Of a stretch of DNA of 64,000 nucleotides, positions 53,304 to 61,807 are shown one piece after another; position 1 is the stretch's first letter; every line of letters starts with the position of its first letter. The notes beneath the pieces are model-generated. The model searched no databases, was not told the DNA's origin, and saw nothing but the letters and a program-made list of their open reading frames with translations. The position numbers and the translations under genes were made by a program. Location of the stretch: NCBI GenBank assembly GCA_001029295.1, contig LDXJ01000055.1, forward strand, positions 1 to 64,000, given 5' to 3'. This DNA comes from Peptococcaceae bacterium CEB3 (GTDB taxonomy: Bacteria; Bacillota; Desulfitobacteriia; Desulfitobacteriales; Desulfitobacteriaceae).

Positions 53304-54683
53304 ATGAGCAGAAAAGCTGAACCTTTCCGGATTAAGATGGTTGAATCCATCAGCATGATTTCCCGTGAGGAACGAATTAAAGCCTTGCAAGAGGCAGGAT
53401 ACAATCCGTTTTCGCTCAAGTCTAAAGACGTCTACATCGATCTTCTTACAGACAGCGGCACCGGGGCCATGAGTGATCATCAATGGGCCGCTTTGATGCT
53501 GGGTGACGAAGCTTATGCAGGCAGCAAGTCCTTTTTTAAGATTAAGGATGCCGTCCAAGACATCTTCGGTTATAAATATGTTCTCCCCACTCACCAAGGC
53601 CGGGGCGCGGAGCAGGTCCTGTTCCCCCATCTGATTAAGCACAAAGGGCAATACGTTTTGGGCAACATGCACTTTGATACGACCATGGCCTGGATTGAGC
53701 TGAACGGAGCTATCCCGGTCAATCTCGTCATTGATGAGGCCTTCGATACGGAGACGCCCCATCCGTTTAAAGGAAATTTCGACTTAAACAAATTGGAAAG
53801 CTTCATTGAGGAAAAAGGCCCGGAAAATATCGCTTTCATCATCATCACGGTGACCTGCAATTCTGCCGGCGGTCAGCCTGTCTCCATGGAAAACGTGCGC
53901 GAAGTTCGGCGTATTGCCGACAAATACGGGATCGTAGTCAATTTCGATTCCGCTCGTTTTGCTGAGAATGCCTATTTCATCAAGAAAAGGGAAGCCGGGT
54001 ACGAGAACAAGAGAATCAAAGAGATCGTTGGGGAAATGTATGCCATGGGCGATTGCTTCACCATGAGTGCCAAAAAAGACGCCATAGTTAACATGGGCGG
54101 CTTAATCGGAATCAAATCCGACCGTGGGCTTTACCAGGCGGCCAGCTCTACCTGTGTGCCGATGGAAGGGTTTGTCACCTACGGCGGGCTTTCGGGGCGC
54201 GATATGGAAGCCTTGGCCGTCGGACTTCAGGAAGGGCTTGACGTGGACTACCTGGAGAGCAGAATCGGCCAGGTAGAATATTTGGGTGAGGAGCTGCGCA
54301 AGCGGGGAATTCCGATCCAATGGCCGGTGGGTGGACACGCGGTTTTCGTCGATGCCGGCAAATTTCTGCCTCACATTCCCCCCGAACAGTTCCCAGCCCA
54401 AGCTCTGACCAACGAACTCTATATTGAATCCGGCGTGCGGGCGGTGGAAGTCGGTTCCCTGCTGCTCGGCCGGGATCCCGAGACCGGGGAGCAAAAGAAG
54501 GCCGGTGTCGACTTCATGCGCCTGACGATCCCGCGCCGGGTTTACACGGATCGGCATATGGATGTCGTGGTGGACGCCTTGGTCAAGATTTGGGAACGCC
54601 GGGATCAAGTGAAAGGGCTGGAGTTCACGTACGAACCCAAGGTCTTACGCCACTTCCTCTGCCGCTTGAAACCCATTGACTGA
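53304..54683 (+). CDS. tnaA: Tryptophanase (tryptophanase/tyrosine phenol-lyase family)
   Basis: 459 residues, PLP-dependent beta-eliminating lyase: tryptophan to indole, pyruvate and ammonia. PLP Lys258 in [27 protein letters not shown] and [13 protein letters not shown] are family motifs. Tests between the two enzymes: Asp125 (HFDTT), Val in GVRAVEVGS where tyrosine phenol-lyase has Arg, and His450 (VLRHF) where the lyase has Phe; all favour tryptophanase. The segment after Asp125 reads TTMAW instead of the TTQGH of E. coli TnaA, so substrate range might differ. AAAGGAGGA precedes the ATG. No TnaC-like leader peptide is seen; control appears to be by sigma-54. Confidence 0.88.
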   Translation: MSRKAEPFRIKMVESISMISREERIKALQEAGYNPFSLKSKDVYIDLLTDSGTGAMSDHQWAALMLGDEAYAGSKSFFKIKDAVQDIFGYKYVLPTHQGRGAEQVLFPHLIKHKGQYVLGNMHFDTTMAWIELNGAIPVNLVIDEAFDTETPHPFKGNFDLNKLESFIEEKGPENIAFIIITVTCNSAGGQPVSMENVREVRRIADKYGIVVNFDSARFAENAYFIKKREAGYENKRIKEIVGEMYAMGDCFTMSAKKDAIVNMGGLIGIKSDRGLYQAASSTCVPMEGFVTYGGLSGRDMEALAVGLQEGLDVDYLESRIGQVEYLGEELRKRGIPIQWPVGGHAVFVDAGKFLPHIPPEQFPAQALTNELYIESGVRAVEVGSLLLGRDPETGEQKKAGVDFMRLTIPRRVYTDRHMDVVVDALVKIWERRDQVKGLEFTYEPKVLRHFLCRLKPID

Positions 54684-54804
54684 GAGGGTACAGCAAGGGA
54701 TACAGTGACAAAAGGCGCCAGTAAAAGGTAAGTGCGACCGGCAGCATATGCTTTAGGGATACGGTCCGCATTTAAGACGTAAAACGTGGTAGGGTAGAAT
54801 TTAG

Positions 54805-54844
54805 GAGCAAGCGGTTGTCCTGAGAGAGCCGCTTGCTCTTTTTT
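54805..54844 (+). terminator. Terminator of tnaA
   Basis: GAGCAAGCGG / CCGCTTGCTC stem followed by six T, 122 bases after the stop. Confidence 0.85.
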
Positions 54845-54890
54845 GCGGAAAAGTGCCTTCACCGCTAAGAGCGGAATCGGCATAAGATAC

Positions 54891-54919
54891 TTCCCAAGAT
54901 GTAGGAATGACTGTATAAT
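54891..54919 (+). promoter_or_regulatory. Probable promoter of the 179-residue membrane protein
   Basis: TTCCCA (54891-54896), 17 bases, perfect TATAAT (54914-54919). Confidence 0.5.
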
Positions 54920-54979
54920 CAAAACGAATACGGGGTACATTTGGCGGTTTTGTAGAACACTGACTAAGGGGGTAGAGAA

Positions 54980-55519
54980 GTGAGTAAAGAGGAAATCGCC
55001 GCTCTTGCCTGTAAGATTCTAGGTGTCTACCTGGTAGTCCAAGGGATCAACGTTATGCTCAACGTCTCAGCTATGTATTGGTTCGCTCCACAGCAAGGGC
55101 CGGGCAATAATGTATTGTTGATGATTTCTCCGTTCTTGTTTCTTATCGTTTTTGGAGTGTTATTATGGCTCTTGTCCGACAACCTTGGGGCAACCATGGT
55201 AAAGGGCGAACCTAAGTTTCGAGAAGATTCGGCAATTACGGCAAATAGCATTCAGCGAGTGGCCTTTTCTGTTCTGGGATTATTGTTGCTGGGCAACTCA
55301 TTACCGAAGCTGGTTTCCGATCTAGTAAATCTTTACCTGGTGAAGGGCTTGCCGAATTCAGCAGCTAGACTATTCGGTCCGCTTGGATTCACCGGCGTGA
55401 TTGTCCAATTCGTTATCGGATTGGGAATCTTTTTGGGATCACAGGGTTTGGTGAACTTGTTGAAGATAGTTAGGGGTGCGGGTCTGGCCAAGGACAAAGA
55501 GCCTGATGATAATGACTAG
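54980..55519 (+). CDS. Hypothetical four-helix membrane protein
   Basis: 179 residues. Helices at about 10-30, 46-66, 91-112 and 135-157, with a short acidic tail (KEPDDND). No family recognised. GTG start with GGGGG about 9 bases upstream, its own promoter and its own terminator, so it is an independent unit. Confidence 0.7.
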   Translation: MSKEEIAALACKILGVYLVVQGINVMLNVSAMYWFAPQQGPGNNVLLMISPFLFLIVFGVLLWLLSDNLGATMVKGEPKFREDSAITANSIQRVAFSVLGLLLLGNSLPKLVSDLVNLYLVKGLPNSAARLFGPLGFTGVIVQFVIGLGIFLGSQGLVNLLKIVRGAGLAKDKEPDDND

Positions 55520-55579
55520 GAGAGCTGAGGGCTGACGAATGTTCGGGCTCGCTCGATCTCCGCGTGATATTCTGTTATA

Positions 55580-55618
55580 GAGCAGGCACCCTATCGGTGG
55601 GGCGCCTGCTCCTTTTTT
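55580..55618 (+). terminator. Terminator after the four-helix membrane protein
   Basis: GAGCAGGC-ACCC pairs with GGGC-GCCTGCTC around TATCGGTG, then CCTTTTTT. Confidence 0.85.
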
Positions 55619-55768
55619 CAGTGCTCTCGGAACCAGCCGAATTTCTTACTTAAAATAAAAAGCTCGAAGAGCGGCAGGAATTCGTACGTATTCAGCGAAT
55701 TTAGACTGCAGAAACATTGTGCCTTTTTGCAATTCTTGGACAGAAACAAATCGGAGGGGGATGTGGAG

Positions 55769-57211
55769 TTGGCGGTGGAAGCGAGCCCGGCCAGACCTTG
55801 GAAACTATTGAAAGAGAGAGATTTCAGCCTCTTGTTGACGGGCCAATTTGTTTCGGCCCTGGGAGACAAACTTCATTACGTAGCTCTGGGTGTTTTAGTG
55901 TATCGCCTTACGGGCAGCGCTCTGGATGTGGGCAAGGTGACCCTGGCCACATTTCTTCCCTATCTGCTGTTCGGTTTGATCGCGGGAGCCTATGTGGATC
56001 GTTGGGATAAGAAGAAGACCATGATTGCCGCGGACCTGAGCCGGGCCGTCTTAGTGAGTCTCATCCCCTTTGTCATCGGGTATTCGCTCAATTTGGTCTA
56101 CCTGATATCTTTTCTCTGTACCACGGCGAACTTATTTTTCAGTCCGGCCCGAATGGCCGTCATTCCCGCTATTTTCAAGAAAGAGGATATTCTTACGGCC
56201 ACTTCCATGGACGAATCAGCCCAGAATATTACGGAAGTGCTGGGCTTTGCCCTAGCGGGTATCGTGACCGTGCTGATGCAGATTGAACATGTCTTCTTTC
56301 TGGATGCCTTTACGTTTTTGGTTTCGGCGTTCACTATCTTCCTTATGGGTTTTGAGTTTGAGAAGAGCAGGGCCGCCGGTGAAGGTGCCGGTGCGGAGAA
56401 CACGCCGGACGTCGAGGAAGCGGTGCCGGATATTATCTCACAGGCCCGGAACTCTGTGGCTGCCGCAGCCGCCGCGCCGGAGGCCAGCGTAGGGGATGAC
56501 GCTGAAGGAAGCGCCGAGGGGCTGGTGGAAAGCGAAATGACTGTCAGAGGAGAGGCGGCAGGCGAAGGAGGTGCCGCGGAAGAAACAGGCAGCGAAGGGT
56601 CCGAAGCGCATCACGTTTGGCAGGATATTGTGGCGGGACTGGCCTACATAATGAAAACCAGGATTCTCGCCGACACCCTTTTGACCTATTGCATAGTCCT
56701 GCTCTTTTTCAGTGGGTTTAATCCCCTCGTTTTCGTCTATGCCCTGCAGGCTCTGGGAGTATCGCCGGTGGGGCTGGGGGTTTTGGAAGCGACCATGGCC
56801 GTAGGGATTACCGCTGGCAGCTTTGCCATGGTTGCTTGGGGTGGACGCTTTTCCAAGAAAGGGCTGATTTTTGCCGGTTTTTTCCTCTCCGGGGTGACGA
56901 TTTCCGTCTTGGGGCTCTATCCCTGGTATCCCTTGGCCCTAGTCTGCTTCTTTCTCAGCGGTGTGTCCAACTCTCTCTTTCTTATTCCCATCCAAAGCAT
57001 CTTCCAGGAGGAAACCAAGCCCTCGATGCGAGGACGGGTTTTCAGCGCGCGTTTTGCCACGACCAGGGTAGCCTTCCTGGTGTCCGTGGGAGTGCTTTCT
57101 CTTATTGCCAATAAGATTGGAGTCAACAGGGCCTATCTTTTCTCAGGAGTGGCGCTGCTCTTGACCTCGCTTGTGTTGCTGGCGCGTGGGGAAAGGGTTG
57201 CCGCAAAATAA
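55769..57211 (+). CDS. MFS transporter with long acidic central loop
   Basis: About 480 residues, 12 helices, MFS_3/enterobactin-exporter-like (FSLLLTGQFVSALGDKLHYVALGVLVYRLTGSA, then AGAYVDRWDKKKTM as the helix 2-3 motif). Probably an efflux carrier; substrate unknown. The loop between helices 6 and 7 is enlarged to about 90 residues of Ala/Glu/Gly-rich low-complexity sequence (bases 56370-56615). Start: TTG at 55769 has GGAGGGGG 7 bases upstream; GTG at 55763 and 55775 are alternatives. Confidence 0.85.
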   Translation: MAVEASPARPWKLLKERDFSLLLTGQFVSALGDKLHYVALGVLVYRLTGSALDVGKVTLATFLPYLLFGLIAGAYVDRWDKKKTMIAADLSRAVLVSLIPFVIGYSLNLVYLISFLCTTANLFFSPARMAVIPAIFKKEDILTATSMDESAQNITEVLGFALAGIVTVLMQIEHVFFLDAFTFLVSAFTIFLMGFEFEKSRAAGEGAGAENTPDVEEAVPDIISQARNSVAAAAAAPEASVGDDAEGSAEGLVESEMTVRGEAAGEGGAAEETGSEGSEAHHVWQDIVAGLAYIMKTRILADTLLTYCIVLLFFSGFNPLVFVYALQALGVSPVGLGVLEATMAVGITAGSFAMVAWGGRFSKKGLIFAGFFLSGVTISVLGLYPWYPLALVCFFLSGVSNSLFLIPIQSIFQEETKPSMRGRVFSARFATTRVAFLVSVGVLSLIANKIGVNRAYLFSGVALLLTSLVLLARGERVAAK

Positions 57212-57217
57212 GCCGAG

Positions 57218-57622
57218 TCATGCACTAACCCAATTTTCGAGCCCAAGGCCCTCAATTCGCTCGAATTCACGGACATTATTAGTCACAATAATAAGTCCTT
57301 TAGCCTTCGCGTGTGCTGCAATCAGCATATCCATAGCTCCAATCGGAGTCCCTCGTCGCCGTAAGGTTGCGCAAATTTTCCCGTATTCGGCAGCCGCTTC
57401 ATCATCAAATGGCAAGATGTCCACAATGGACAAAAATTGATTTAGTGCAAGTGCGTTTTTCTGCGGGTATGCGCTTGCTTCCACACCATGTATGAGTTCT
57501 GCAAGAGTAATCGCAGAAATGGCAACGCTGTCGCCCATGTTCGAATGGAGATTTATTAGCACATTTTCTGGCTTTTTCTTTATGAGATACACACAAATAT
57601 TTGTATCCAGCATGTATTTCAT
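57218..57622 (-). CDS. vapC: VapC-type PIN-domain toxin
   Basis: 134 residues; a ribonuclease toxin acting on RNA (tRNA in known cases). The PIN acidic residues are visible: Asp in MLDTNI, Glu in [10 protein letters not shown], Asp in [11 protein letters not shown], and the TNN/REF motif. Its ATG overlaps the vapB stop (ATGA). It belongs to the tRNA(fMet)-cleaving-like VapC length class, but the target is not shown by sequence. Confidence 0.92.
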   Translation of the reverse strand: MKYMLDTNICVYLIKKKPENVLINLHSNMGDSVAISAITLAELIHGVEASAYPQKNALALNQFLSIVDILPFDDEAAAEYGKICATLRRRGTPIGAMDMLIAAHAKAKGLIIVTNNVREFERIEGLGLENWVSA

Positions 57623-57849
57623 AACGTCTCCCTCGGCGTTTGAACACCCTGATTACGTCCGTCTGCAAAGAAATCCTCGGTAAAGCTGTTAAGACCGTTG
57701 AGAAAGGTTTCCCATGCAAGCTCTTTTGGAAACAACATAACAGCATTCCCCACTTTTTGAATATATACTTCGTTACCCAAAAAACGGCATTCTTTCGGCA
57801 AGCGGACAGCTTGGCTCTGACCATTAACAAATAATTTTGCAGTTTTCAT
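57619..57849 (-). CDS. vapB: VapB-type antitoxin, AbrB/SpoVT fold
   Basis: 76 residues. The N-terminal swapped-hairpin DNA-binding motif [30 protein letters not shown] is that of VapB (type with NGxSQAVRLP). The C-terminal half should wrap the toxin. GAGGTGATTAG lies upstream of the ATG. It is expected to repress its own promoter through the palindrome at 57867-57892. Confidence 0.92.
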   Translation of the reverse strand: MKTAKLFVNGQSQAVRLPKECRFLGNEVYIQKVGNAVMLFPKELAWETFLNGLNSFTEDFFADGRNQGVQTPRETL

Positions 57850-57866
57850 TTCTAATCACCTCACTT

Positions 57867-57892
57867 ATAGTATATATGACAATATATACTAT
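57867..57892 (-). promoter_or_regulatory. vapBC operator/promoter
   Basis: A perfect 10-base inverted repeat (ATAGTATATA / TATATACTAT) around TGACAA. On the minus strand it overlaps a TTGACA (57893-57898) and a TATACT, so the operator covers the -10 region. Confidence 0.8.
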
Positions 57893-58019
57893 TGTCAAGG
57901 CTTTATTAATTTTAGTCTTCATAGTATGACTTCTAAGTCCCTGCAGGAGGCAGCTTGTCAGATCCAGGATTTGGTCCGTCTAGAAGAATTATTGAGGGCT
58001 CTCTATGTAGCCTCGGACT

Positions 58020-58217
58020 TTACCGAAGCCCAAGCCGCGGTGGAGAGGTTCTCCTCCATTCAGGAATAGAAGTATTGATTGACAAATTGAATTTGCTTTC
58101 GGTGTCCAGCAGTGCCCGTTCAAACCACTCTTCTTTGCTTTGTCCGGTTAGAGAACAGATGCGCTCAAAGCGTTCTCTACTCTGATCTGTCACCGGAAAC
58201 CAAACGATGTCGTCCAT
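58020..58217 (-). CDS. 65-residue ORF under a SAM-I riboswitch, unknown function
   Basis: ATG at 58217 with GAGGGTG about 6 bases upstream. The first 40 residues (DDIVWFPVTDQSRERFERICSLTGQSKEEWFERALLD) look like a folded helical protein; the tail (SIPEWRRTSPPRLGLR) looks less natural and may be read-through into old DNA. No methionine or SAM gene follows it: the next gene is vapB, 170 bases on, with its own promoter. It may be a true small protein or the stub of a lost gene. Confidence 0.45.
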   Translation of the reverse strand: MDDIVWFPVTDQSRERFERICSLTGQSKEEWFERALLDTESKFNLSINTSIPEWRRTSPPRLGLR

Positions 58218-58283
58218 TGAAAACACCCTCTTTCAAAGAAATACACTCGTGCGAAATATTGGTTACACTCTTGGGGACGCAAT

Positions 58284-58316
58284 AAAAACATCTCTCCCAA
58301 CGGAAGAGATGTTTTT
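58284..58316 (-). terminator. Regulated terminator of the orphan SAM-I riboswitch
   Basis: Minus strand AAAAACATCTCT pairs with AGAGATGTTTTT, loop TCCGTTGGG-type, ending in a T-run followed by ATTGC. It directly follows the aptamer. Confidence 0.85.
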
Positions 58317-58319
58317 CTG

Positions 58320-58419
58320 CTCTCATCTGTTAGGAACAAATCCTACAGGATTTGGCACCATGCTTTCAGCTGGTTGCCGGGCTTCATCGGGCCAGTCCCT
58401 CCGCCACTCTTGATAAGAG
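58320..58419 (-). ncRNA. SAM-I (S-box) riboswitch, orphan copy
   Basis: Minus strand: CTCTTATC, AAGAGTGGCGGAGGGA, CTGGCCCGATGAAGCCCGG, CAACC, GGTGCCAAATCC, P4 arm GGATTTG, then GATGAGAG, which pairs with the first block as P1. All S-box core elements are intact, and it has its own promoter (58452-58480) and terminator, so it should be functional. Confidence 0.95.
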
Positions 58420-58451
58420 ATTTATTCAGTTCTCGGTTGCTTTGTTGTTTC

Positions 58452-58480
58452 ATGATAATCGTGGCAAACGGTTTTGTCAA
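58452..58480 (-). promoter_or_regulatory. Promoter of the orphan SAM-I riboswitch
   Basis: Minus strand TTGACA (58475-58480), 17 bases, TATCAT (58452-58457); RNA start near 58445, about 25 bases before the aptamer. Confidence 0.75.
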
Positions 58481-58547
58481 GCGCTTGTTCTTTTGCCTTT
58501 TTTCCGATGTGCCCGGGAGCCGTGGTTGTGCTATACTGAACGGGTGG

Positions 58548-58787
58548 CGTTCACTGAACTTGCTGAACCTTCAGGGTATCAAGCTGATTGGCAGTGGCAG
58601 GGCCGCGATTTTCGGTAATATGTCCCCGGTGTTCGGCATCCTTCTCAGCGGAGTGATTTTGGGGGAGCGTCTGGCCTGGTATCACTGGGTCGGTTTTACG
58701 CTGGTTTTGACCGGGGTTGTCTGTGCGGTGTCGAAAACGATCCCGACTTCTAAAATGAGGACAAAGGCAGGAACATCGGAGTTTTGA
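58548..58787 (+). pseudogene. C-terminal relic of an EamA/DMT-family permease
   Basis: The frame encodes the last two helices of an EamA transporter: GSGRAAIFGNMSPVFGILLSGVILGERL and YHWVGFTLVLTGVVCAV, then a short tail and TGA. Upstream sequence in frame is not transporter-like and there is no ribosome site at a sensible place, so the rest of the gene has been lost, probably in the rearrangement that left the riboswitch next to it. Confidence 0.7.
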
Positions 58788-58830
58788 TTGCCCCGAAGCA
58801 ACCGGGGAGGGTAACGGATGGTGAAGGCAG

Positions 58831-60156
58831 GTGGCTAAGCAAGCGCGTGAACGCCGGATAATCCATGTCGACATGGATGCCTTTTACGCCTCCGTGGAGC
58901 AGCGGGATGACCCGTCCTTACGGGGCAAGCCGGTGATCGTGGGGGGGAAGCCCAACAGCCGGGGTGTGGTGTCAACTGCTTCCTATGAAGCGCGCAAGGC
59001 CGGAGTTCACTCAGCCATGCCCTTGGCGGAGGCCTGGCGTCGCTGCCCTCAGGGGATTTTCCTTCCGGTCAACGGGCGGAAGTATCGGGAGGTGTCGGGG
59101 CAGATCCGACAGATCTTTCTCACCTACACCCCGTTGGTCGAGCCGTTGTCTTTGGATGAGGCTTTTTTGGATGTGACAGCCTCCGGTGCTATCTTCGGTC
59201 CGGCGGCTTCGATCGGGCATATAATAAAGGAGCGCATTCAGGACGAACTTGGCCTGACAGCTTCCGTGGGAGTGGCGGGGAACAAGTTCCTGGCTAAGCT
59301 GGCCTCGGATTTGCGCAAGCCTGACGGTTTTGTGGTTGTTCCGGCCGAAGGGGTGCAGGATTTTCTCGATCCCCTGCCGGTGGAAAGGATTTGGGGAGTA
59401 GGGCAAAAAACGGCCGACCGCCTTCACCGCTTGAATGTGAAAACGGTGCGGGATTTGCGTCGGTTGGAGTTGGCTCATCTCAAGCACCTCTTCGGGGTTT
59501 TAGGCGGACAACTCTACGAGTTAGCGCGCGGCCGGGATGAGAGGCCGGTGGAAAGTGAGCGGGAAACGAAGTCGATCGGGCGGGAGACGACTTTTGGCGC
59601 AGATGTGGGGGAGCGGGATTTTCTTGAGAGTGTGCTGCTGGAGCTTGCCTGTGATGTAGGTCGGAGCCTGCGCAAAGAGAAGCTCAAGGGGAGAACAATC
59701 ACGCTGAAGGTTCGCTATGCGGATTTCCACACCTTGGTCCGCTCCCGCACTTTGGCTGAGGGGACAAATCTGGACGACGTTATCTACAGTGAAGCCTGCC
59801 GTTTGTTTCAGGCGATTGCGCTTAAGCAGCCACTTCGGCTGATCGGAGTGTCTGTGCACCAGCTGGCCAATCAGGAGGAGGGCCAACTCTCTTTGTTTGC
59901 GGATGAGCGGGAGGATCAAGAGCATTTAGCGCGGGTGATCGATAAGGTCAGAGAGAAATACGGTGCCCAGAGTATCGTTAGGGCGAGGCTTCTCGGCCCC
60001 ACTGATAAAAAGAGGGAAGCGACGGCTCCCGCTGTGCCCGGGGGGCCAAGCCAAGGGCGTGGCCTATCGGGGACGGAAGTCAACGGAAGGGTCCAACCGG
60101 CGGTTCGGAAGGGACCGGGAGAGCGCGGGAACGGGATTCCGCCCGGACCCGAGTAA
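58831..60156 (+). CDS. dinB: DNA polymerase IV (DinB, Y family)
   Basis: 441 residues; translesion polymerase. Catalytic carboxylates in IIHVDMDAFYASVEQRDDP and LSLDEAFLDVT, thumb VERIWGVGQKTADRLHRLNVKTV, little-finger domain, and a beta-clamp-binding motif QLSLF at 352-356. After it come about 85 residues of Gly/Pro/Arg-rich tail not usual in the family. GTG start with GAAGG upstream. No LexA box was found upstream, though the region contains older debris. Confidence 0.93.
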   Translation: MAKQARERRIIHVDMDAFYASVEQRDDPSLRGKPVIVGGKPNSRGVVSTASYEARKAGVHSAMPLAEAWRRCPQGIFLPVNGRKYREVSGQIRQIFLTYTPLVEPLSLDEAFLDVTASGAIFGPAASIGHIIKERIQDELGLTASVGVAGNKFLAKLASDLRKPDGFVVVPAEGVQDFLDPLPVERIWGVGQKTADRLHRLNVKTVRDLRRLELAHLKHLFGVLGGQLYELARGRDERPVESERETKSIGRETTFGADVGERDFLESVLLELACDVGRSLRKEKLKGRTITLKVRYADFHTLVRSRTLAEGTNLDDVIYSEACRLFQAIALKQPLRLIGVSVHQLANQEEGQLSLFADEREDQEHLARVIDKVREKYGAQSIVRARLLGPTDKKREATAPAVPGGPSQGRGLSGTEVNGRVQPAVRKGPGERGNGIPPGPE

Positions 60157-60272
60157 GCCCGGACAGAGCCTGAATCTCATGTCAGCGGAACCTGGGCAAA
60201 CAGATCAGGATATCGTCAGAAGCTCGAGTAAGCCCGGACTGAGCTGATGGTCACCGCTCGCGGCCCCAGCCG

Positions 60273-60320
60273 CGTTTTATAAAACGTGCGCTTGTATCGA
60301 TACGGTAAACATGCTTTAAT
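60273..60320 (+). promoter_or_regulatory. Aspartokinase promoter with 14-bp palindrome
   Basis: A perfect palindrome CGTTTTATAAAACG (60273-60286) ends 5 bases before TTGTAT (60292-60297), 17 bases, TTTAAT (60315-60320). The palindrome may bind a regulator. Confidence 0.5.
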
Positions 60321-60340
60321 TAGAAACGGAGGTGTGTTTT

Positions 60341-61726
60341 TTGCTGACGGTCGAGAAAATCGGAGGAACTTCAATGTCTCAGTTTGCGGACGTGCTAAGT
60401 AACATCATTGGCGCTCCGGACTCAGCCAAGTTCCGTTACGGTCGGGTCTTTGTCGTGTCCGCCTATGCCGGTGTTACTGATATGCTGCTTGAAGATAAAA
60501 AGAGCGGAGACCCCGGAATTTATCAATATTTTGTCCGGGGAGAGGATTATACCGGAGCACTGGAGGAACTGTTGACAAAATTGCTGGCTCTGAACGAGGA
60601 GATGACAGCCCTGGGCCTTGACTTTCATACCTGTCGGGAGTTTCTCCTGGACCGGGTGATGCAGGCGGAGGCTTATCTGGGCAGTATGGAGGACATTCTG
60701 GCTTCGGGTTACGTGGGCCGGGAGAGCATCTTCTCCGCGGCACGGGAACTGCTGGCTTCCATCGGGGAAGCGCATTCCGCTTTCAATACGGTGAACATCC
60801 TGCAAAACACGGGGACCAGGGCCAAACTGGTCGATCTCACAGGTTTCCGGGATCCGAAACAGCTTACGATCGACGAGCGAATCAGAGAGTCGTTTCGCTA
60901 TGTCGATCCGGCCCAGACCCTGATAGTCGCCACTGGTTACACGAAAGGCAAAGAGGGGATTATGCGTCAATTTGACCGGGGCTATTCCGAAATAACCTTT
61001 TCGCGCATTGCCACCTACCTGCGGGCGGACGAGGCCATCATTCACAAAGAATATCATTTGTCATCAGCCGACCCGAAAATCGTGGGGGTGGACAAAGCCG
61101 TCCCGGTGGGTCGGACCAACTATGATGTGGCCGATCAATTGGCCGATATCGGGATGGAGGCGATTCACCCCAATGCCTCCAAACCGCTGGAGATGGCCGG
61201 GATTAACCTGCGGGTCAAGAACACGTTCGAGCCGGATCACCCCGGAACCGTTATTTCCAAAGACTATATCGGTCCGCAAGCGAAGATCGAAATCGTTGCC
61301 GGCTCTGACAAAATTGTGGTGGTGGAGATTCACGATACCTCCATGGTCGGAGAGATCGGCTTCGACCTGGAGATCATGAAGGTCTTCCAACAATATAAAA
61401 TAAGTTATATCATGAAAGCCACCAATGCCAACAGCATTTCGCTGGTGATCTGGGAAACGGACCTCAGCGAGTCTTTAGTGGCGGAGCTGGAAGCGAACTA
61501 CCAGGCGGTGCGGGTGAAAAAGGCGGCGATCGTCTGTGTCATCGGGTCGAATATCGCCATGCCAAAGATTCTGGCCCGGGCCTCCAATACTCTGGCTAAG
61601 CATGACATCAACATCAACTGTGTCTCCCAGTCTTTGCGTCAAGTGAATATGCAGTTCGTGATTGACCGGGAAATGTATGCGAAAGCCATCATCCATTTGA
61701 ATGAGGACTTGTGCCTGGAGGCATGA
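60341..61726 (+). CDS. Aspartate kinase, Ask_Ect-like class
   Basis: 461 residues; phosphorylates aspartate, the first step to lysine, threonine, methionine or ectoine. The N-terminal VEKIGGTSMS replaces the common KFGGTS and, with VVSAYAGVTDMLLEDKKSGDPGIY and GYSEITFSRIA, matches the special aspartokinase linked to ectoine gene clusters. Two ACT domains end the protein (KIVVVEIHDTSMVGEIGFD and VCVIGSNIAMPKILARASNTL). No ectABC genes are visible within the window. Start: TTG at 60341 has GGAGG 8 bases upstream; a GTG at 60332 would overlap it. Confidence 0.9.
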   Translation: MLTVEKIGGTSMSQFADVLSNIIGAPDSAKFRYGRVFVVSAYAGVTDMLLEDKKSGDPGIYQYFVRGEDYTGALEELLTKLLALNEEMTALGLDFHTCREFLLDRVMQAEAYLGSMEDILASGYVGRESIFSAARELLASIGEAHSAFNTVNILQNTGTRAKLVDLTGFRDPKQLTIDERIRESFRYVDPAQTLIVATGYTKGKEGIMRQFDRGYSEITFSRIATYLRADEAIIHKEYHLSSADPKIVGVDKAVPVGRTNYDVADQLADIGMEAIHPNASKPLEMAGINLRVKNTFEPDHPGTVISKDYIGPQAKIEIVAGSDKIVVVEIHDTSMVGEIGFDLEIMKVFQQYKISYIMKATNANSISLVIWETDLSESLVAELEANYQAVRVKKAAIVCVIGSNIAMPKILARASNTLAKHDININCVSQSLRQVNMQFVIDREMYAKAIIHLNEDLCLEA

Positions 61727-61743
61727 CAATCTCGTAAGACAAC

Positions 61744-61770
61744 ACCACCTGTCGTCCGTCAACAGGTGGT
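61744..61770 (+). terminator. Hairpin after the aspartokinase gene
   Basis: ACCACCTGT / ACAGGTGGT, 9-bp stem with a 9-base loop; outer CAACACC / GGTGTTG can extend it. Only a weak T-run follows. Confidence 0.6.
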
Positions 61771-61807
61771 TTAAGGTGTTGATAAAAGATATTGAAAGGG
61801 TAATCCC

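Noticed and set aside
57955-58185. 76-codon plus-strand ORF
   Set aside because: Antisense to the riboswitch-controlled small ORF; weak start and no similarity.
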